64,000 nucleotides of DNA from Sphingomonas sp. BK345 (GTDB lineage Bacteria; Pseudomonadota; Alphaproteobacteria; Sphingomonadales; Sphingomonadaceae), in contig NZ_JACHZX010000002.1 in the NCBI RefSeq assembly GCF_014193845.1, positions 620,001-684,000 of the forward strand, written 5' to 3'. The translations under genes were made by a program, and so were the position numbers. This document shows, piece after piece, positions 28,276-36,525 of the stretch. Positions within the stretch are counted from its first letter, which is position 1. Each line of letters begins with the position of its first letter. The notes under the pieces were generated by a model. The model saw nothing but the letters and a program-made list of their open reading frames with translations, had not been told where the DNA came from and did not search any database.

Positions 28276-29454
28276 TCACCCGCCGTCGGTGATCCCACCC
28301 AGCACCACCCGTTCCAGCCCGAGCCACGCCGCCATCCGCTCCAGCTCTGCCAGCAGCCGCGGCATCGCGTCGGCGGGCGCGCCTGGCTCAAGCGTCACAC
28401 GCCGTGCCGCCAGCACGCCCGCGGCGCGTTCGGCCTTGAGGTCGACCCGCGCCACCAGCGCCTCGTCGAGCAGGAAGGGAAGGACGTAGTAGCCGTGCTG
28501 CCGGCGCTCCTGCGGGACGTAGATCTCGATCCGGTAGCGGAAGCCGAACAGCCGTTCGGTCCGCCCGCGCTCCCACACCAGCGGGTCGAACGGCGCCAGC
28601 AACGCCGCCCCCCGCACCCGCCGCGGCGGCGCGGCGTCACGATGCAGCCACGTGCGCTGCGACCAGCCCTCCACCCGCGCCGGCAGCAGCTTCCCCGACT
28701 CGGCCAACGTCGCGATCGCGTGGTCGCCCTCGGCTGGACGCAGCCGATAATAGTCGCGCAGGTCCGCCGCGGTCGCGACCCCGAGCGCGCGGGCGGCCCG
28801 CTCGATCAGCCCCGCCTGCGCCACTTCGGGCGAGGGCGTCGGCAGCGCCAGGACCGCCGCGGGCAGCACGCGCTCGGGCAGGTCGTACACGCGCGCGAAG
28901 CTGCCGCGCCGCGTCGCGGTTGTGATCCGACCCGACCAGAACAGCCATTCGAGCGCGTGCTTGGTGTCGCTCCACTCCCACCAGCCGCTGCGGCTCGCGC
29001 CGTCCTCGAAGTCCGCTGCGGTGAGCGGTCCCTCGGTGGCGATACGTTCCTGCACCGCCATCGCGCGCGAGCGATCCTCGCCGGCGAAGCGACGCAGCCG
29101 CAGATAGCCGGTCTCCCCGCGCTCGGCCCGCGCCATCCGCCAGCGGAGTAGCGGGTGGAGGTCGAGCGGCAGCAGCGACGCCTCGTGCGCCCAATATTCG
29201 AACAACCGGCGGTGGCGCAGCGGCCCCCAGGCGTCGCGTTCGAGCAGGCCGCGGTCGTAACCGCCCAGCCGCGCGAAGGCGGGAAGGTAATGCGCGCGCG
29301 TCAGCACGTTGACGCTGTCGATCTGGAACAGGCCGAGCCGCTCCGCGGTGGTACGCAGCTGCGCCGCACCAGGGCTCAGCGGCAATCGGCGGCCGAAACC
29401 TTGCGCCGCGAGTGCGATCCGGCGCGCCTCGCGCTGCGAGAGAGTCAGCGTCAT
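28276..29454 (-). CDS. YcaQ-type DNA glycosylase (winged-helix, DUF1006/HTH_42)
   Basis: 392 residues. The QxD catalytic-type motif is Q44-I-D46 in GLFQIDSVNVLTRAHYLP, which is the strongest mark of the YcaQ/AlkX branch. WWEWSDTKHALEWLFWSGRI and the repeated winged-helix-like segments with FEYWAHEASLLP fit the family. Enzymes of this group open interstrand crosslinks or excise bulky alkylated bases. I see nothing to suggest the gene is damaged. The start is the first ATG (29454). Confidence 0.85.
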   Translation of the reverse strand: MTLTLSQREARRIALAAQGFGRRLPLSPGAAQLRTTAERLGLFQIDSVNVLTRAHYLPAFARLGGYDRGLLERDAWGPLRHRRLFEYWAHEASLLPLDLHPLLRWRMARAERGETGYLRLRRFAGEDRSRAMAVQERIATEGPLTAADFEDGASRSGWWEWSDTKHALEWLFWSGRITTATRRGSFARVYDLPERVLPAAVLALPTPSPEVAQAGLIERAARALGVATAADLRDYYRLRPAEGDHAIATLAESGKLLPARVEGWSQRTWLHRDAAPPRRVRGAALLAPFDPLVWERGRTERLFGFRYRIEIYVPQERRQHGYYVLPFLLDEALVARVDLKAERAAGVLAARRVTLEPGAPADAMPRLLAELERMAAWLGLERVVLGGITDGG

Positions 29455-29503
29455 GCGCCTTGTCCTGCCGGTCGCGACGCGGCGGCGTCAACCCGCGGGT
29501 AGA

Positions 29504-30412
29504 TCAGGCGGCGCGAGCCACTCGCGGTGCCGTGCTGGCACGGACATGCTCGTCGATGGCGCCGACGATCGGCTCGATCAGCTCAGGCGGCAGCGTATGC
29601 CCCATGCCCTCGATCTCGAGCAGCCGCGCCCCCGGGATCGCGCGCGCGGTCTCGCGGCCTCCCGCGGGTGGCACCAGCGGGTCGTCGCTGCCGTGGATCG
29701 CCAGCGTCGGTGCCTCGATCGCGCGCAGCCGCTCGGTGCGGTCGCCGTCGGCGACGATCGCGGCCATCTGACGCAGGAAGCCGGTGGGGCAGCGGTTGCG
29801 CAGCGTCTCGGCACGGATGCGCTCCGCCATCATCGCGTCCTCCATCGGGAAGCGCCCGCTCACCGCGCGGCCCGCCATCGTGCCGTGCGCGACGATCGCC
29901 TCGATATCGTCGCTGCGCGGATGCCGCAGCAGCAACGCGGTGGCGCGCATCGACGGGCGCGAGCAGCCGGGATGGCCAGTGGTGGACATGATCGAGGTGA
30001 GCGAGGCGGCGCGCGCCGGCCATCCCGCGGCCACCAGCTGCGCGATCATGCCACCCATCGAGGCGCCGACCAGATGCGCGCGCTCCACGCCGAGCGCGTC
30101 GAGTACGCCGACCGCGTCCGCCGCCATGTCGGTCAGCGTGTAAGGGACAGGCGGCACGCGGCCGAACTGCTTCTGCATCACCGTCCACACGATGCTGGGC
30201 ACGCCCGCGTGATCGAACTTGCTGGAAAGACCCACGTCGCGATTGTCGAAGCGGATCACGCGATAGCCGAGCGCCGCGAGCGCCTCGACCATCGCCGGTG
30301 GCCAGCGCACCAGCTGTGCACCCAGGCCCATGATCAGCAGGATCGCCGGCCCGTCGCGCGGGCCGCTCTCTTCCACGTCGATCTCGATCCCGTTCGCTTG
30401 TACCAAGGCCAT
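29504..30412 (-). CDS. Alpha/beta hydrolase
   Basis: 302 residues. Nucleophile elbow G-A-S118-M-G-G, acid in AIHGSDDPLVP and base in EGMGHTLPPE give a full catalytic triad. RVIRFDNRDVGLSSKF is typical of a hydrolase group that includes TAP-like lactonases and esterases. No signal peptide. It is divergent from a marR gene across 134 bp containing a palindromic operator, so MarR control of this gene is likely. The real substrate is unknown. Confidence 0.87.
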   Translation of the reverse strand: MALVQANGIEIDVEESGPRDGPAILLIMGLGAQLVRWPPAMVEALAALGYRVIRFDNRDVGLSSKFDHAGVPSIVWTVMQKQFGRVPPVPYTLTDMAADAVGVLDALGVERAHLVGASMGGMIAQLVAAGWPARAASLTSIMSTTGHPGCSRPSMRATALLLRHPRSDDIEAIVAHGTMAGRAVSGRFPMEDAMMAERIRAETLRNRCPTGFLRQMAAIVADGDRTERLRAIEAPTLAIHGSDDPLVPPAGGRETARAIPGARLLEIEGMGHTLPPELIEPIVGAIDEHVRASTAPRVARAA

Positions 30413-30457
30413 CGCTCACTCCGTCCCGGACGCACCTCCCGCCGCGCCCCTGTGCCT

Positions 30458-30475
30458 ATATGATAGGCGTCATAT
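30458..30475. promoter_or_regulatory. Palindromic MarR-type operator
   Basis: ATATGA (30458-30463) and TCATAT (30470-30475) form a perfect inverted repeat with a 6-bp spacer, ATATGATAGGCGTCATAT. It lies 46 bp from the alpha/beta hydrolase start and 71 bp from the marR start, in the spacer between them. Size and symmetry fit a MarR dimer. AT-rich sequence in such a GC-rich genome makes it stand out. Confidence 0.65.
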
Positions 30476-30546
30476 CGTCGTCACGTGAATGCAACATTTC
30501 CATTCCGGTTCCGCTGCGCCGCGTCCCGTGTTAGCGCAGCGAGTTC

Positions 30547-30990
30547 ATGGCCGATCGCCTCCATCTCGACCGCTTCTTGCCCTACCTGCTGTCGGTCACC
30601 TCCAACCGGGTGAGCGACCGGATCGCGCGCGCCTATGACGCGCTGTTCGGACTGTCGATCCCGGAATGGCGGCTCATCACGCTGATCGCGGAGCACGCGC
30701 CGATCACGCAAGTGGCGCTGGGCGAGCGCAGCCGGATGGACAAGGTGACGGTGAGCCGCGCCGCGATCGCACTGACCGGGCGGGGCCTGCTCGAGCGCAG
30801 CCCCAACGACACCGACCGGCGCTCGCACCACCTGCGGCTGAGCACGGCGGGCGAGGCGCTGTACGCGCAGGTCGCGCCCGAGGCCAAGGCGCTGGAGCGG
30901 CGCATCTTCGGTCGCTTCACCGCGACCGAGCTCGACCAGTTCACGGACATGCTGCGGCGGATCGACGCCGCAGTGCAGGAGGAGAGTTGA
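30547..30990 (+). CDS. MarR family transcriptional regulator
   Basis: 147 residues, a winged helix. The recognition region is VALGERSRMDKVTVSRAAIA, and the beta-wing is LERSPNDTDRRSHHLRLST, both typical of MarR. The helices at each end would form the dimer. The signal is unknown. It is followed without a gap by a ROK kinase gene (stop TGA directly followed by ATG), and is divergent from an alpha/beta hydrolase, so it may control both. No cysteine pair that would suggest redox sensing. Confidence 0.87.
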   Translation: MADRLHLDRFLPYLLSVTSNRVSDRIARAYDALFGLSIPEWRLITLIAEHAPITQVALGERSRMDKVTVSRAAIALTGRGLLERSPNDTDRRSHHLRLSTAGEALYAQVAPEAKALERRIFGRFTATELDQFTDMLRRIDAAVQEES

Positions 30991-31905
30991 ATGGCGGAAT
31001 TGCCGCTGATCGCGGGCGTTGAACTCGGCGGGACCAAGTGTATCGCGGTACTGTCGCGCGGTCCGGACGCGATCCTGGAGGAAGTTCGTGTGCCCACCAC
31101 GCGCCCGGAGGAGACGCTCCCCGCGCTCGAGGCGGCGCTCGACCAGTGGCGCGGCTTCGCGGCGATCGGCGTGGCGAGTTTCGGTCCGGTCTCGATCGAT
31201 CCGCACTCAGGCGACTATGGCAAGATCACCTCGACGCCCAAACCGCACTGGGCGAACACCGACGTCGCGCGGCGGCTGGGCACGCGCTACGACGTACCGG
31301 TCGGCTTCCACAGCGACGTCGTCGGCGCGGCGCTGGCCGAGGCGCGCTGGGGCGCGGGGAAGGGGCTGCCCGACCTCGCTTATGTCACGGTGGGGACCGG
31401 CGTCGGCGCGGGCATGATCGCGCGTGGGCGCCCGGTCGACGGGCTGACCCATTCCGAATTCGGCCATATTCGGCCACCCCGCGTCGCCGGAGACGACTGG
31501 ATCGGCGCCTGTCCCTATCACGGCGCCTGCGTCGAAGGACTCGCCGCCGGTCCCGCGATCGCGGCGCGGACGGGGATCAAGGGCGAGGATCTCGACGCCG
31601 ATCACCCGGCGTGGGAGACGGTGGTCGGCGCGCTGTCGACGCTGTTCGCGACGCTGACGCTCACCGGCGTGCCGCGCCGGATCGTGCTGGGCGGCGGGGT
31701 GATGGTGGGCAACCCTTGGCTGCTGCCACGGCTGCGCGCAGCGACCGCAGCGAACCTGAACGGCTATGTCGCGCTACCGGAAGTGACGGACATGGATACG
31801 TTTCTCGTCCCGGCCGCGCTCGGTGGCAACGCCGGGCCGCTCGGTGCGGTGCTCCTCGGCGCGTTGGCGGTAGAGGATCAGCTCGGCGCCGCGTTGCCGG
31901 GGTAG
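30991..31905 (+). CDS. ROK family sugar kinase (fructokinase-like)
   Basis: 304 residues. The ATP-binding phosphate motif is VELGGTKCIAVL, and a second motif TVGTGVGAGMIARG is the ROK adenosine loop. The zinc/substrate segment HSEFGHIRPPR and the following CPYHGACVEGLAAGPA give the His and Cys ligands found in fructokinases and related ROK kinases. Fructose or mannose are the likely substrates but were not shown. It starts right after marR. A strong hairpin ends the transcript at 31920. Confidence 0.87.
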   Translation: MAELPLIAGVELGGTKCIAVLSRGPDAILEEVRVPTTRPEETLPALEAALDQWRGFAAIGVASFGPVSIDPHSGDYGKITSTPKPHWANTDVARRLGTRYDVPVGFHSDVVGAALAEARWGAGKGLPDLAYVTVGTGVGAGMIARGRPVDGLTHSEFGHIRPPRVAGDDWIGACPYHGACVEGLAAGPAIAARTGIKGEDLDADHPAWETVVGALSTLFATLTLTGVPRRIVLGGGVMVGNPWLLPRLRAATAANLNGYVALPEVTDMDTFLVPAALGGNAGPLGAVLLGALAVEDQLGAALPG

Positions 31906-31919
31906 GGGTTCGGCGGAAT

Positions 31920-31950
31920 GCGGGCGGGGCATGCCGCATGCCCCGCCCGC
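31920..31950. terminator. Strong bidirectional hairpin
   Basis: A perfect 14-bp stem, GCGGGCGGGGCATG (31920-31933) with CATGCCCCGCCCGC (31937-31950), has a 3-nt loop. It sits 15 bp after the ROK kinase stop and 140 bp from the end of the convergent TPR-like gene. No T tract follows, so factor-dependent ending is possible. Confidence 0.6.
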
Positions 31951-32089
31951 GAAGCCCTCCTTAGGCTTGTTCGAAGCGCTGGCCGGTCCGTCGTCCAGGC
32001 AGGACGCCCTGTCAAGAATCGCCGCAGTACGCACTCGATTGATCCCGCCAGGCCGACGCGGGCGCGCCATGACGAGGACATGACTATCG

Positions 32090-33856
32090 TCATGTCGTAG
32101 TTCGCTCCGGCTCAGCCGGCGTGACCGGCGCGTCCAGTAGCGGCGCGAGCGCGTCGACGGGGCTGACCGTCGGCAGCGCCGCGAGCGCTTCCTCGATTCG
32201 CGTTCCACCGCCGCTATTCAGCGGTCCGCTGAGCAGTCCGAAGACGCGGCCGCTCGGCTTGGCCTCGAAGCCCGCGGCGTAGCGCTGGTGCAGCGAGCCG
32301 AGGTCGCTCATCCGACCGAGCATCGCCAGCGCGATCGCGTGACGCAGCACCACGATCTGCTCGACGTCGCTGAGCGGCGCCGCGGCGCGGGGCAGCAGCG
32401 ACTGGTCGGCGACGACGAGATCGGCCCAGCGCCGCTGTTTCCACAGGATCTCGCTGCGGAGCGCGGCACTGTTCGGCACCTCCGCCAGGATCGCCACGGC
32501 CTGGTCGACCCGGCCGAGCTGCGACAGCGCGATCGCCTGGACACGCTGGCGTTCCGCGATCATCGCGGGCGTGTAATCGCTCCTCAAGGTGGTGCGCAGC
32601 AACGTCACCGCGTCGCCCGGCTTGCCGGCGAGGATCTGCAGCGTAGCCACGCGAGCGGAGAGCGGCCCCTGCGCGATGTCACTCGTGCGATAACGCAGCT
32701 GATAGGCGAGCAGGTCGGCCGCCTGCTGGTACAGACCCGCTTGAACGAGGCGCTGCGCGAAGGTCTCGATCAGCTGATCACCGCTCGCACCCGACGGCAG
32801 GATGTCGCGATAGTCCCACAACAGGGTCGCGCTGCGCGGTAGCGCCGTGGTCGCACCCGGGCCGATCAAGGCTTCGAGCTGGCGCTGCACCTCGGCGCGG
32901 AAGTCGGCCGGGCGGCGGGTCACGTCGAAATAGCGGAGCAGCGCACCGCCCGCGGCGAGCGCGGCGGCGTGGTCGCCCCGCTCGGCCGCAAGCCGGAACG
33001 TGAGCGCACGAGCGCGCTCCTCGACCGCGTCGCCCCGCCAAGTGAAGGTGAGCGCGTTCAGCTGTTTGATCGCCGCCTCGGGCGCGAGCGACCGGTCTGC
33101 CAGGCCGACCTCGATCAGCCCGAGCCTGGCGATAGCGCGGTCCACCGCCGACCCCTCGCGCTCTATCTTGCCGAAGAGCGTGCGCGCCGGGGCATACTGC
33201 CCCTCAAGCGCCTGCGCCCGCGCGCGCAACAGCGTCGCGCCAGGGTGATCCGCGGGCATGCCCGCGAGCACCGCCGTCGCAGCCTCGGGGCGGCCTGTCT
33301 CGAGCGCGACCGTGGCGATCGCCAGCGTGAACGGCGTTCTTGCCACCGCCGGTCGGGCCATCAGCGCCGCGGTGGCGCAGCTCACCAAGGCGCGCGCGGC
33401 CTCATATTGAGCGAGCTCGGCCAGCGCGCGTAGCCGCCAGGCACAGCGCTCGGCGCTCGGCGAGTCCGTGCCACCCGAGGGCGGTGTGAGCGCGACCAGC
33501 GCCTCATTGTCGTGATGCGCGAGCGTCAGCGCGGCACCATAGGCGAGCCGGAACGAGTCAAGCAGCAGCAGATCGGGCTCGTCCTGACGCATCGTCTCGA
33601 GCACGCCCAGCGCCTCGGCGCCGCGGCCCTGCCCGATCAGGCTGCGGGCGAACGCCCAGCGCGCCGGCTGCCGCTCGCTCGCGGAGACGCTCAGCGCGTG
33701 CCAGGATGCGGTGTCGGGCACGATCGGCCACGCCGCCTTGCCGCTGGGCAGCGGCAGCCGTGCGAGCGTCGGTGCGAAGGTGGCGCCGCTCGTCTGCGCC
33801 GTCGCGCCGCCGGCGGCGAGCGCCAGCGCGAGCGCCGCGGTGAGAGGCGCCCTCAC
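32090..33856 (-). CDS. Large secreted helical-repeat (TPR-like) protein at the edge of the flagellar locus
   Basis: 588 residues. GTG start at 33856, overlapping the stop of the upstream gene as GTGA, is followed by a good signal peptide (VRAPLTAALALALAAGGATA). The rest is built of Ala/Leu-rich helical pairs, e.g. ARWAFARSLIGQGRGAEALG and AQALEGQYAPARTLFGKIER, which look like degenerate tetratricopeptide repeats. It is likely a periplasmic scaffold. The position next to flagellar genes suggests a motility role, but no motility domain can be named. A short palindrome lies over the stop. Confidence 0.65.
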   Translation of the reverse strand: MRAPLTAALALALAAGGATAQTSGATFAPTLARLPLPSGKAAWPIVPDTASWHALSVSASERQPARWAFARSLIGQGRGAEALGVLETMRQDEPDLLLLDSFRLAYGAALTLAHHDNEALVALTPPSGGTDSPSAERCAWRLRALAELAQYEAARALVSCATAALMARPAVARTPFTLAIATVALETGRPEAATAVLAGMPADHPGATLLRARAQALEGQYAPARTLFGKIEREGSAVDRAIARLGLIEVGLADRSLAPEAAIKQLNALTFTWRGDAVEERARALTFRLAAERGDHAAALAAGGALLRYFDVTRRPADFRAEVQRQLEALIGPGATTALPRSATLLWDYRDILPSGASGDQLIETFAQRLVQAGLYQQAADLLAYQLRYRTSDIAQGPLSARVATLQILAGKPGDAVTLLRTTLRSDYTPAMIAERQRVQAIALSQLGRVDQAVAILAEVPNSAALRSEILWKQRRWADLVVADQSLLPRAAAPLSDVEQIVVLRHAIALAMLGRMSDLGSLHQRYAAGFEAKPSGRVFGLLSGPLNSGGGTRIEEALAALPTVSPVDALAPLLDAPVTPAEPERTTT

Positions 33857-34101
33857 GACAGCACGTCCGGGATCAGGCCGAGCAGCGCGACGCCGGCACC
33901 GCCAGCAGCGGTAGCGGAGAGGAACAGGCCGATCAGTGGCCACGACGCCGCATCCTCGCCGCGAGCACGCGCCGGTGTCGAGGGTTCGGCGCCGAACGGA
34001 TCATCGTCCCAGCGCCGGTCACGCGGCTCGGCGCGCGACGCCGGTGTCTCGCTGTCGCGGGTGATCACGCGATAGCGTGGCGGAAGGTTTCGTCCGGGCA
34101 T
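33853..34101 (-). CDS. 82-aa single-span membrane protein
   Basis: A charged N-terminal part (MPGRNLPPRYRVITRDSETP) precedes one hydrophobic segment near the C-terminus (SWPLIGLFLSATAAGGAGVA). It ends in GTGA overlap with the TPR-like secreted protein, so the pair is coupled: a small anchor with a periplasmic scaffold is one reading. The gene is divergent from 34184-34582 across 82 bp that hold a palindrome. I do not recognise a family. Confidence 0.6.
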   Translation of the reverse strand: MPGRNLPPRYRVITRDSETPASRAEPRDRRWDDDPFGAEPSTPARARGEDAASWPLIGLFLSATAAGGAGVALLGLIPDVLS

Positions 34102-34123
34102 TGACCATCCATCGAGTTGCTCG

Positions 34124-34136
34124 TCCTATCATAGGA
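34124..34136. promoter_or_regulatory. Palindrome TCCTAT-C-ATAGGA in a divergent flagellar spacer
   Basis: A perfect 13-bp palindrome with extended context GTCCTATCATAGGAGCGG. An almost identical 18-bp sequence (15 of 18 positions) occurs at 38407-38424 in the other divergent spacer of this locus. It lies between the starts at 34101 (minus) and 34184 (plus). A shared regulator site is the simplest reading. Confidence 0.5.
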
Positions 34137-34183
34137 GCGGATGAGCGGCGCGCGGTGGCGCCGCCTCGCTTTCGGAGGATCGC

Positions 34184-34582
34184 TTGAGACGCTCGCTGCT
34201 GCGTGCCCTGCTGCCGCTCGTGCTCGTCGCGGCTGACCGCGGCGCCGACATACGCGGCTACATCACCGATCGCCCGATCGTGTACGTCGATCCGATCGAG
34301 CTGCCGCTGTTCGAGGGTGGCACGATCAGTGGTCGGATGCGGGTGCGGCTCGCCTTGCAGGCGTCCGATTCCAACGGCGCACTCCGGCTCTATCAGCAGC
34401 GGCCCGAGGCGCGATCGGCGTTGCTGATCGCGCTCATCGACTTCGATCGCGCGGAGTGTGGGCCACTGGCGCCGATCAATGCCGAACGCATGAGCGGCGT
34501 GCTCAACCGCGCCATGCAGCGCACGGGGATGAGCGACGCACGCCAGGTGTTGATCCTGGAAGTGACCAGCGAGCCGATCTGA
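34184..34582 (+). CDS. Secreted/anchored protein in the flagellar locus, possibly FliL-like
   Basis: 132 residues, TTG start supported by GGAGGA 7 nt upstream. A short hydrophobic start (LLRALLPLVLVAA) is followed by a beta-rich part with DRPIVYVDPIELPLFEGGTI and RMRVRLALQ. The end, ARQVLILEVTSEPI, resembles the last strand of FliL-type domains (conserved pattern of a strand after ln-x-v-L-x-V). Similarity is too weak for a firm call. It is divergent from the small membrane protein and followed by a gene-free region. Confidence 0.5.
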   Translation: MRRSLLRALLPLVLVAADRGADIRGYITDRPIVYVDPIELPLFEGGTISGRMRVRLALQASDSNGALRLYQQRPEARSALLIALIDFDRAECGPLAPINAERMSGVLNRAMQRTGMSDARQVLILEVTSEPI

Positions 34583-35020
34583 ACGACGCCGGCTTCGCGA
34601 CCTAGGGCCGGAGGCGAGCGCGGATGCGACGGGCGCGGCGCGCCGCTATCGGCGCGAAGATCCGGAGCGAAGGGGTAGTAGCTAACGCGCCGCCGAGCTG
34701 TTGCTGCCAGCAGCCGCTACGGCGCGTGCGCCGAGTGCGAGCCTCGTGACGTGAAGCGCTATCAGCGCCCCAGACCACCGCTGCCGCTCCGATCAACGCG
34801 GCGATCGGGGCGGCTCCGGTCCGCGATGCGCGATCGTGGGAGCTTGCTAGCCCCGAGGATCGGCGCAGTGTGGCGCTTACAGACATCGTGGTTTGCGAGC
34901 ACCGAGGAACGTAAGCGGCCCCGGCGCCTGACGATCACGTCACATGCGCTCCGATATGCACCCGACAAGGTGGCGTCGATCAGTTCGCCTTGTGGTAGGC
35001 ATGCGGCAACCGTGCGTAAC
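34583..35020. other. Gene-free region of about 440 bp
   Basis: No frame here has the codon pattern or neighbours of a real gene; short frames on both strands look like chance. It lies between the end of the FliL-like gene and the end of the motE-like gene, so it would carry the ends of two convergent transcripts. I see no clear hairpin with a T tract. It may be the remains of a lost gene. Confidence 0.45.
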
Positions 35021-35875
35021 CTAGGTAGCAGGTCGCGCTGAAGGGGCTGCAGACCGGCTGGGCGTGCCGCCGGCGTCCGACGGCGGGAGCGGCGGAGCGG
35101 CGACGCGCGGTGGGATCACCCGCGGCGAGACGGGGCCCAAACGCGGCGGCTCGGCGCGCGCCGGTGCCGACGTCTGGGCTACTGCCGGCCGCGCCGTCGA
35201 CGGTCGCGGCGCTGCTGTGGGTAGAGTGATCCCCGCCGCGGTGGCGACGCGCTGCTGCGCCGCCGACATCTCGGGCGCGGCACGTCCGGCGAGGGCGGTG
35301 CTGAGCCTCAGCGCGGCCGCGGGCGTCATCGCTCCCATCATCAGCGCCAGCGACCGGCCGCGCATACGCCGCGCCACCTGTGCCTGAAGATCAATGTCCA
35401 ATGCCGCGAAAACCGGTGCCGCGCGATTCGGCTTCATCGTCTGATAGACGCGCGCGAGATCTTCGATCGGCTGCGGCGCATCGCCGTAACCGCCTGCCTG
35501 GTCAGTGCCCGTTCCGTCGCCGCGGCGGGCGCCGAGCTGCGACTGAAGCCGCTGCTCCAGCGCCAGCGCGCTCTGCTCGCGCAGCTCCGCGGCACGGTTG
35601 CGTCGTGCGATCGCTTGGTCCCGCTCGCTGATGCTCTGCGCGATCGCGTTGCCGAAGCGATTGTCGCTCACCGCCTCGGTCGCACTTGTTCCCGCGACCG
35701 CATGCGCGATCGTCGAGGCCGCCGCTGCACCGGCGGTGAGCGTGAGCAGCGACGGCCGGAGCAGGCGCTTGGTCCAGCCGCGCGCCGGCGCCGCTGTCAC
35801 ACTGGCCGAGGGTAGGGGCTTCGCAGCCGCTGCGCCGGCGCGCGCCGCGGCAGGGGGAACAACTTGCTGGGTCAC
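35021..35875 (-). CDS. MotE-like flagellar protein
   Basis: 284 residues. One hydrophobic segment lies at about 41-60 ([20 protein letters not shown]), a helical charged stretch at 80-115, then the MotE/MgtE-N-like domain at 139-198: [57 protein letters not shown]. MotE chaperones periplasmic MotC in rhizobia. A Pro/Ala-rich tail follows (200-284). It is last in the fliL-fliM-DUF6468-like-motE operon and overlaps the gene before it by 4 nt. Confidence 0.75.
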   Translation of the reverse strand: MTQQVVPPAAARAGAAAAKPLPSASVTAAPARGWTKRLLRPSLLTLTAGAAAASTIAHAVAGTSATEAVSDNRFGNAIAQSISERDQAIARRNRAAELREQSALALEQRLQSQLGARRGDGTGTDQAGGYGDAPQPIEDLARVYQTMKPNRAAPVFAALDIDLQAQVARRMRGRSLALMMGAMTPAAALRLSTALAGRAAPEMSAAQQRVATAAGITLPTAAPRPSTARPAVAQTSAPARAEPPRLGPVSPRVIPPRVAAPPLPPSDAGGTPSRSAAPSARPAT

Positions 35876-36525
35876 GATCGGGGTTCCTTGGCAGCGGCTT
35901 TGGACGACGTATCGGCGCGATCAACCCCACCCGTGGTGAAGTGCTCGCGCTCATCGGTCGAGGGCGCTTCGGTCGCGGAAGAAACCGCGAGCGCTCTTCC
36001 CCGACCATTCCGGCTACTCTTCTCCACTTGGCGCGGTCTGGTGACAGGTGCCGGCGTGGGTGGGACAGGCATCGAAGTTGCGTCCTCGGATCCCTCGCGC
36101 GCTTCCTGCGCCGACGACGAAGAGGCTCGTCCCTCCGTGTGACGGGCGGCGCGCCCGTCGAGCTCACCGGCTACCCGGGGTACGTCGCGCGCGCCGTTCG
36201 CCGCCGCCAGGATGCGCTCGGCGACTCCGTTGCCGATGTCGATCATCAGCGACAGCTCGTCGCGCAGGGTGACCAGCTGCGCGCGCAGGTCGCGGGCGCC
36301 GCGCACCGCCGCGTCGAGCGGCGGGCCCTCGGCGCTCAGCACCTTGGTGAGCTCGCCGAGCGCCTGCTGCGACGTGTCCGTGGCGGCCTCGAGCGAGGCG
36401 ACCACCTCGATCAGCCCGGCGTGGCGGAGCTTGTGCACGGCGCGCGAGAGCCGCACCGTCTGCACCAGCACCGCGGCGCAGAACAGCGAGGTTATGACAT
36501 TGGTGATGAAGGAGAGGTCAGTCAC
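35872..36525 (-). CDS. Flagellar-operon protein (DUF6468-like)
   Basis: 217 residues, GTG start overlapping the fliM stop (GTGA). One N-terminal membrane helix ([21 protein letters not shown]) is followed by a helical segment [20 protein letters not shown] and then a long, disordered Ser/Thr/Pro/Arg-rich C-terminus. Proteins of this shape sit after fliM in alphaproteobacterial flagellar operons (DUF6468 as I recall it). Role unknown; a membrane anchor near the C-ring or motor is inferred from position. Confidence 0.65.
   Translation of the reverse strand: MTDLSFITNVITSLFCAAVLVQTVRLSRAVHKLRHAGLIEVVASLEAATDTSQQALGELTKVLSAEGPPLDAAVRGARDLRAQLVTLRDELSLMIDIGNGVAERILAAANGARDVPRVAGELDGRAARHTEGRASSSSAQEAREGSEDATSMPVPPTPAPVTRPRQVEKSSRNGRGRALAVSSATEAPSTDEREHFTTGGVDRADTSSKAAAKEPRS

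Noticed and set aside
32079..32094. Palindrome CATGAC-TATC-GTCATG as an operator
   Set aside because: It covers the stop codon of the TPR-like gene and is far from any start, so a role in transcription initiation is unlikely; it may add to 3' end structure.
34751..35041. A 96-codon plus-strand frame in the gene-free part of the flagellar locus
   Set aside because: It is Arg-rich without hydrophobic core or ribosome binding site and overlaps the motE-like gene end.
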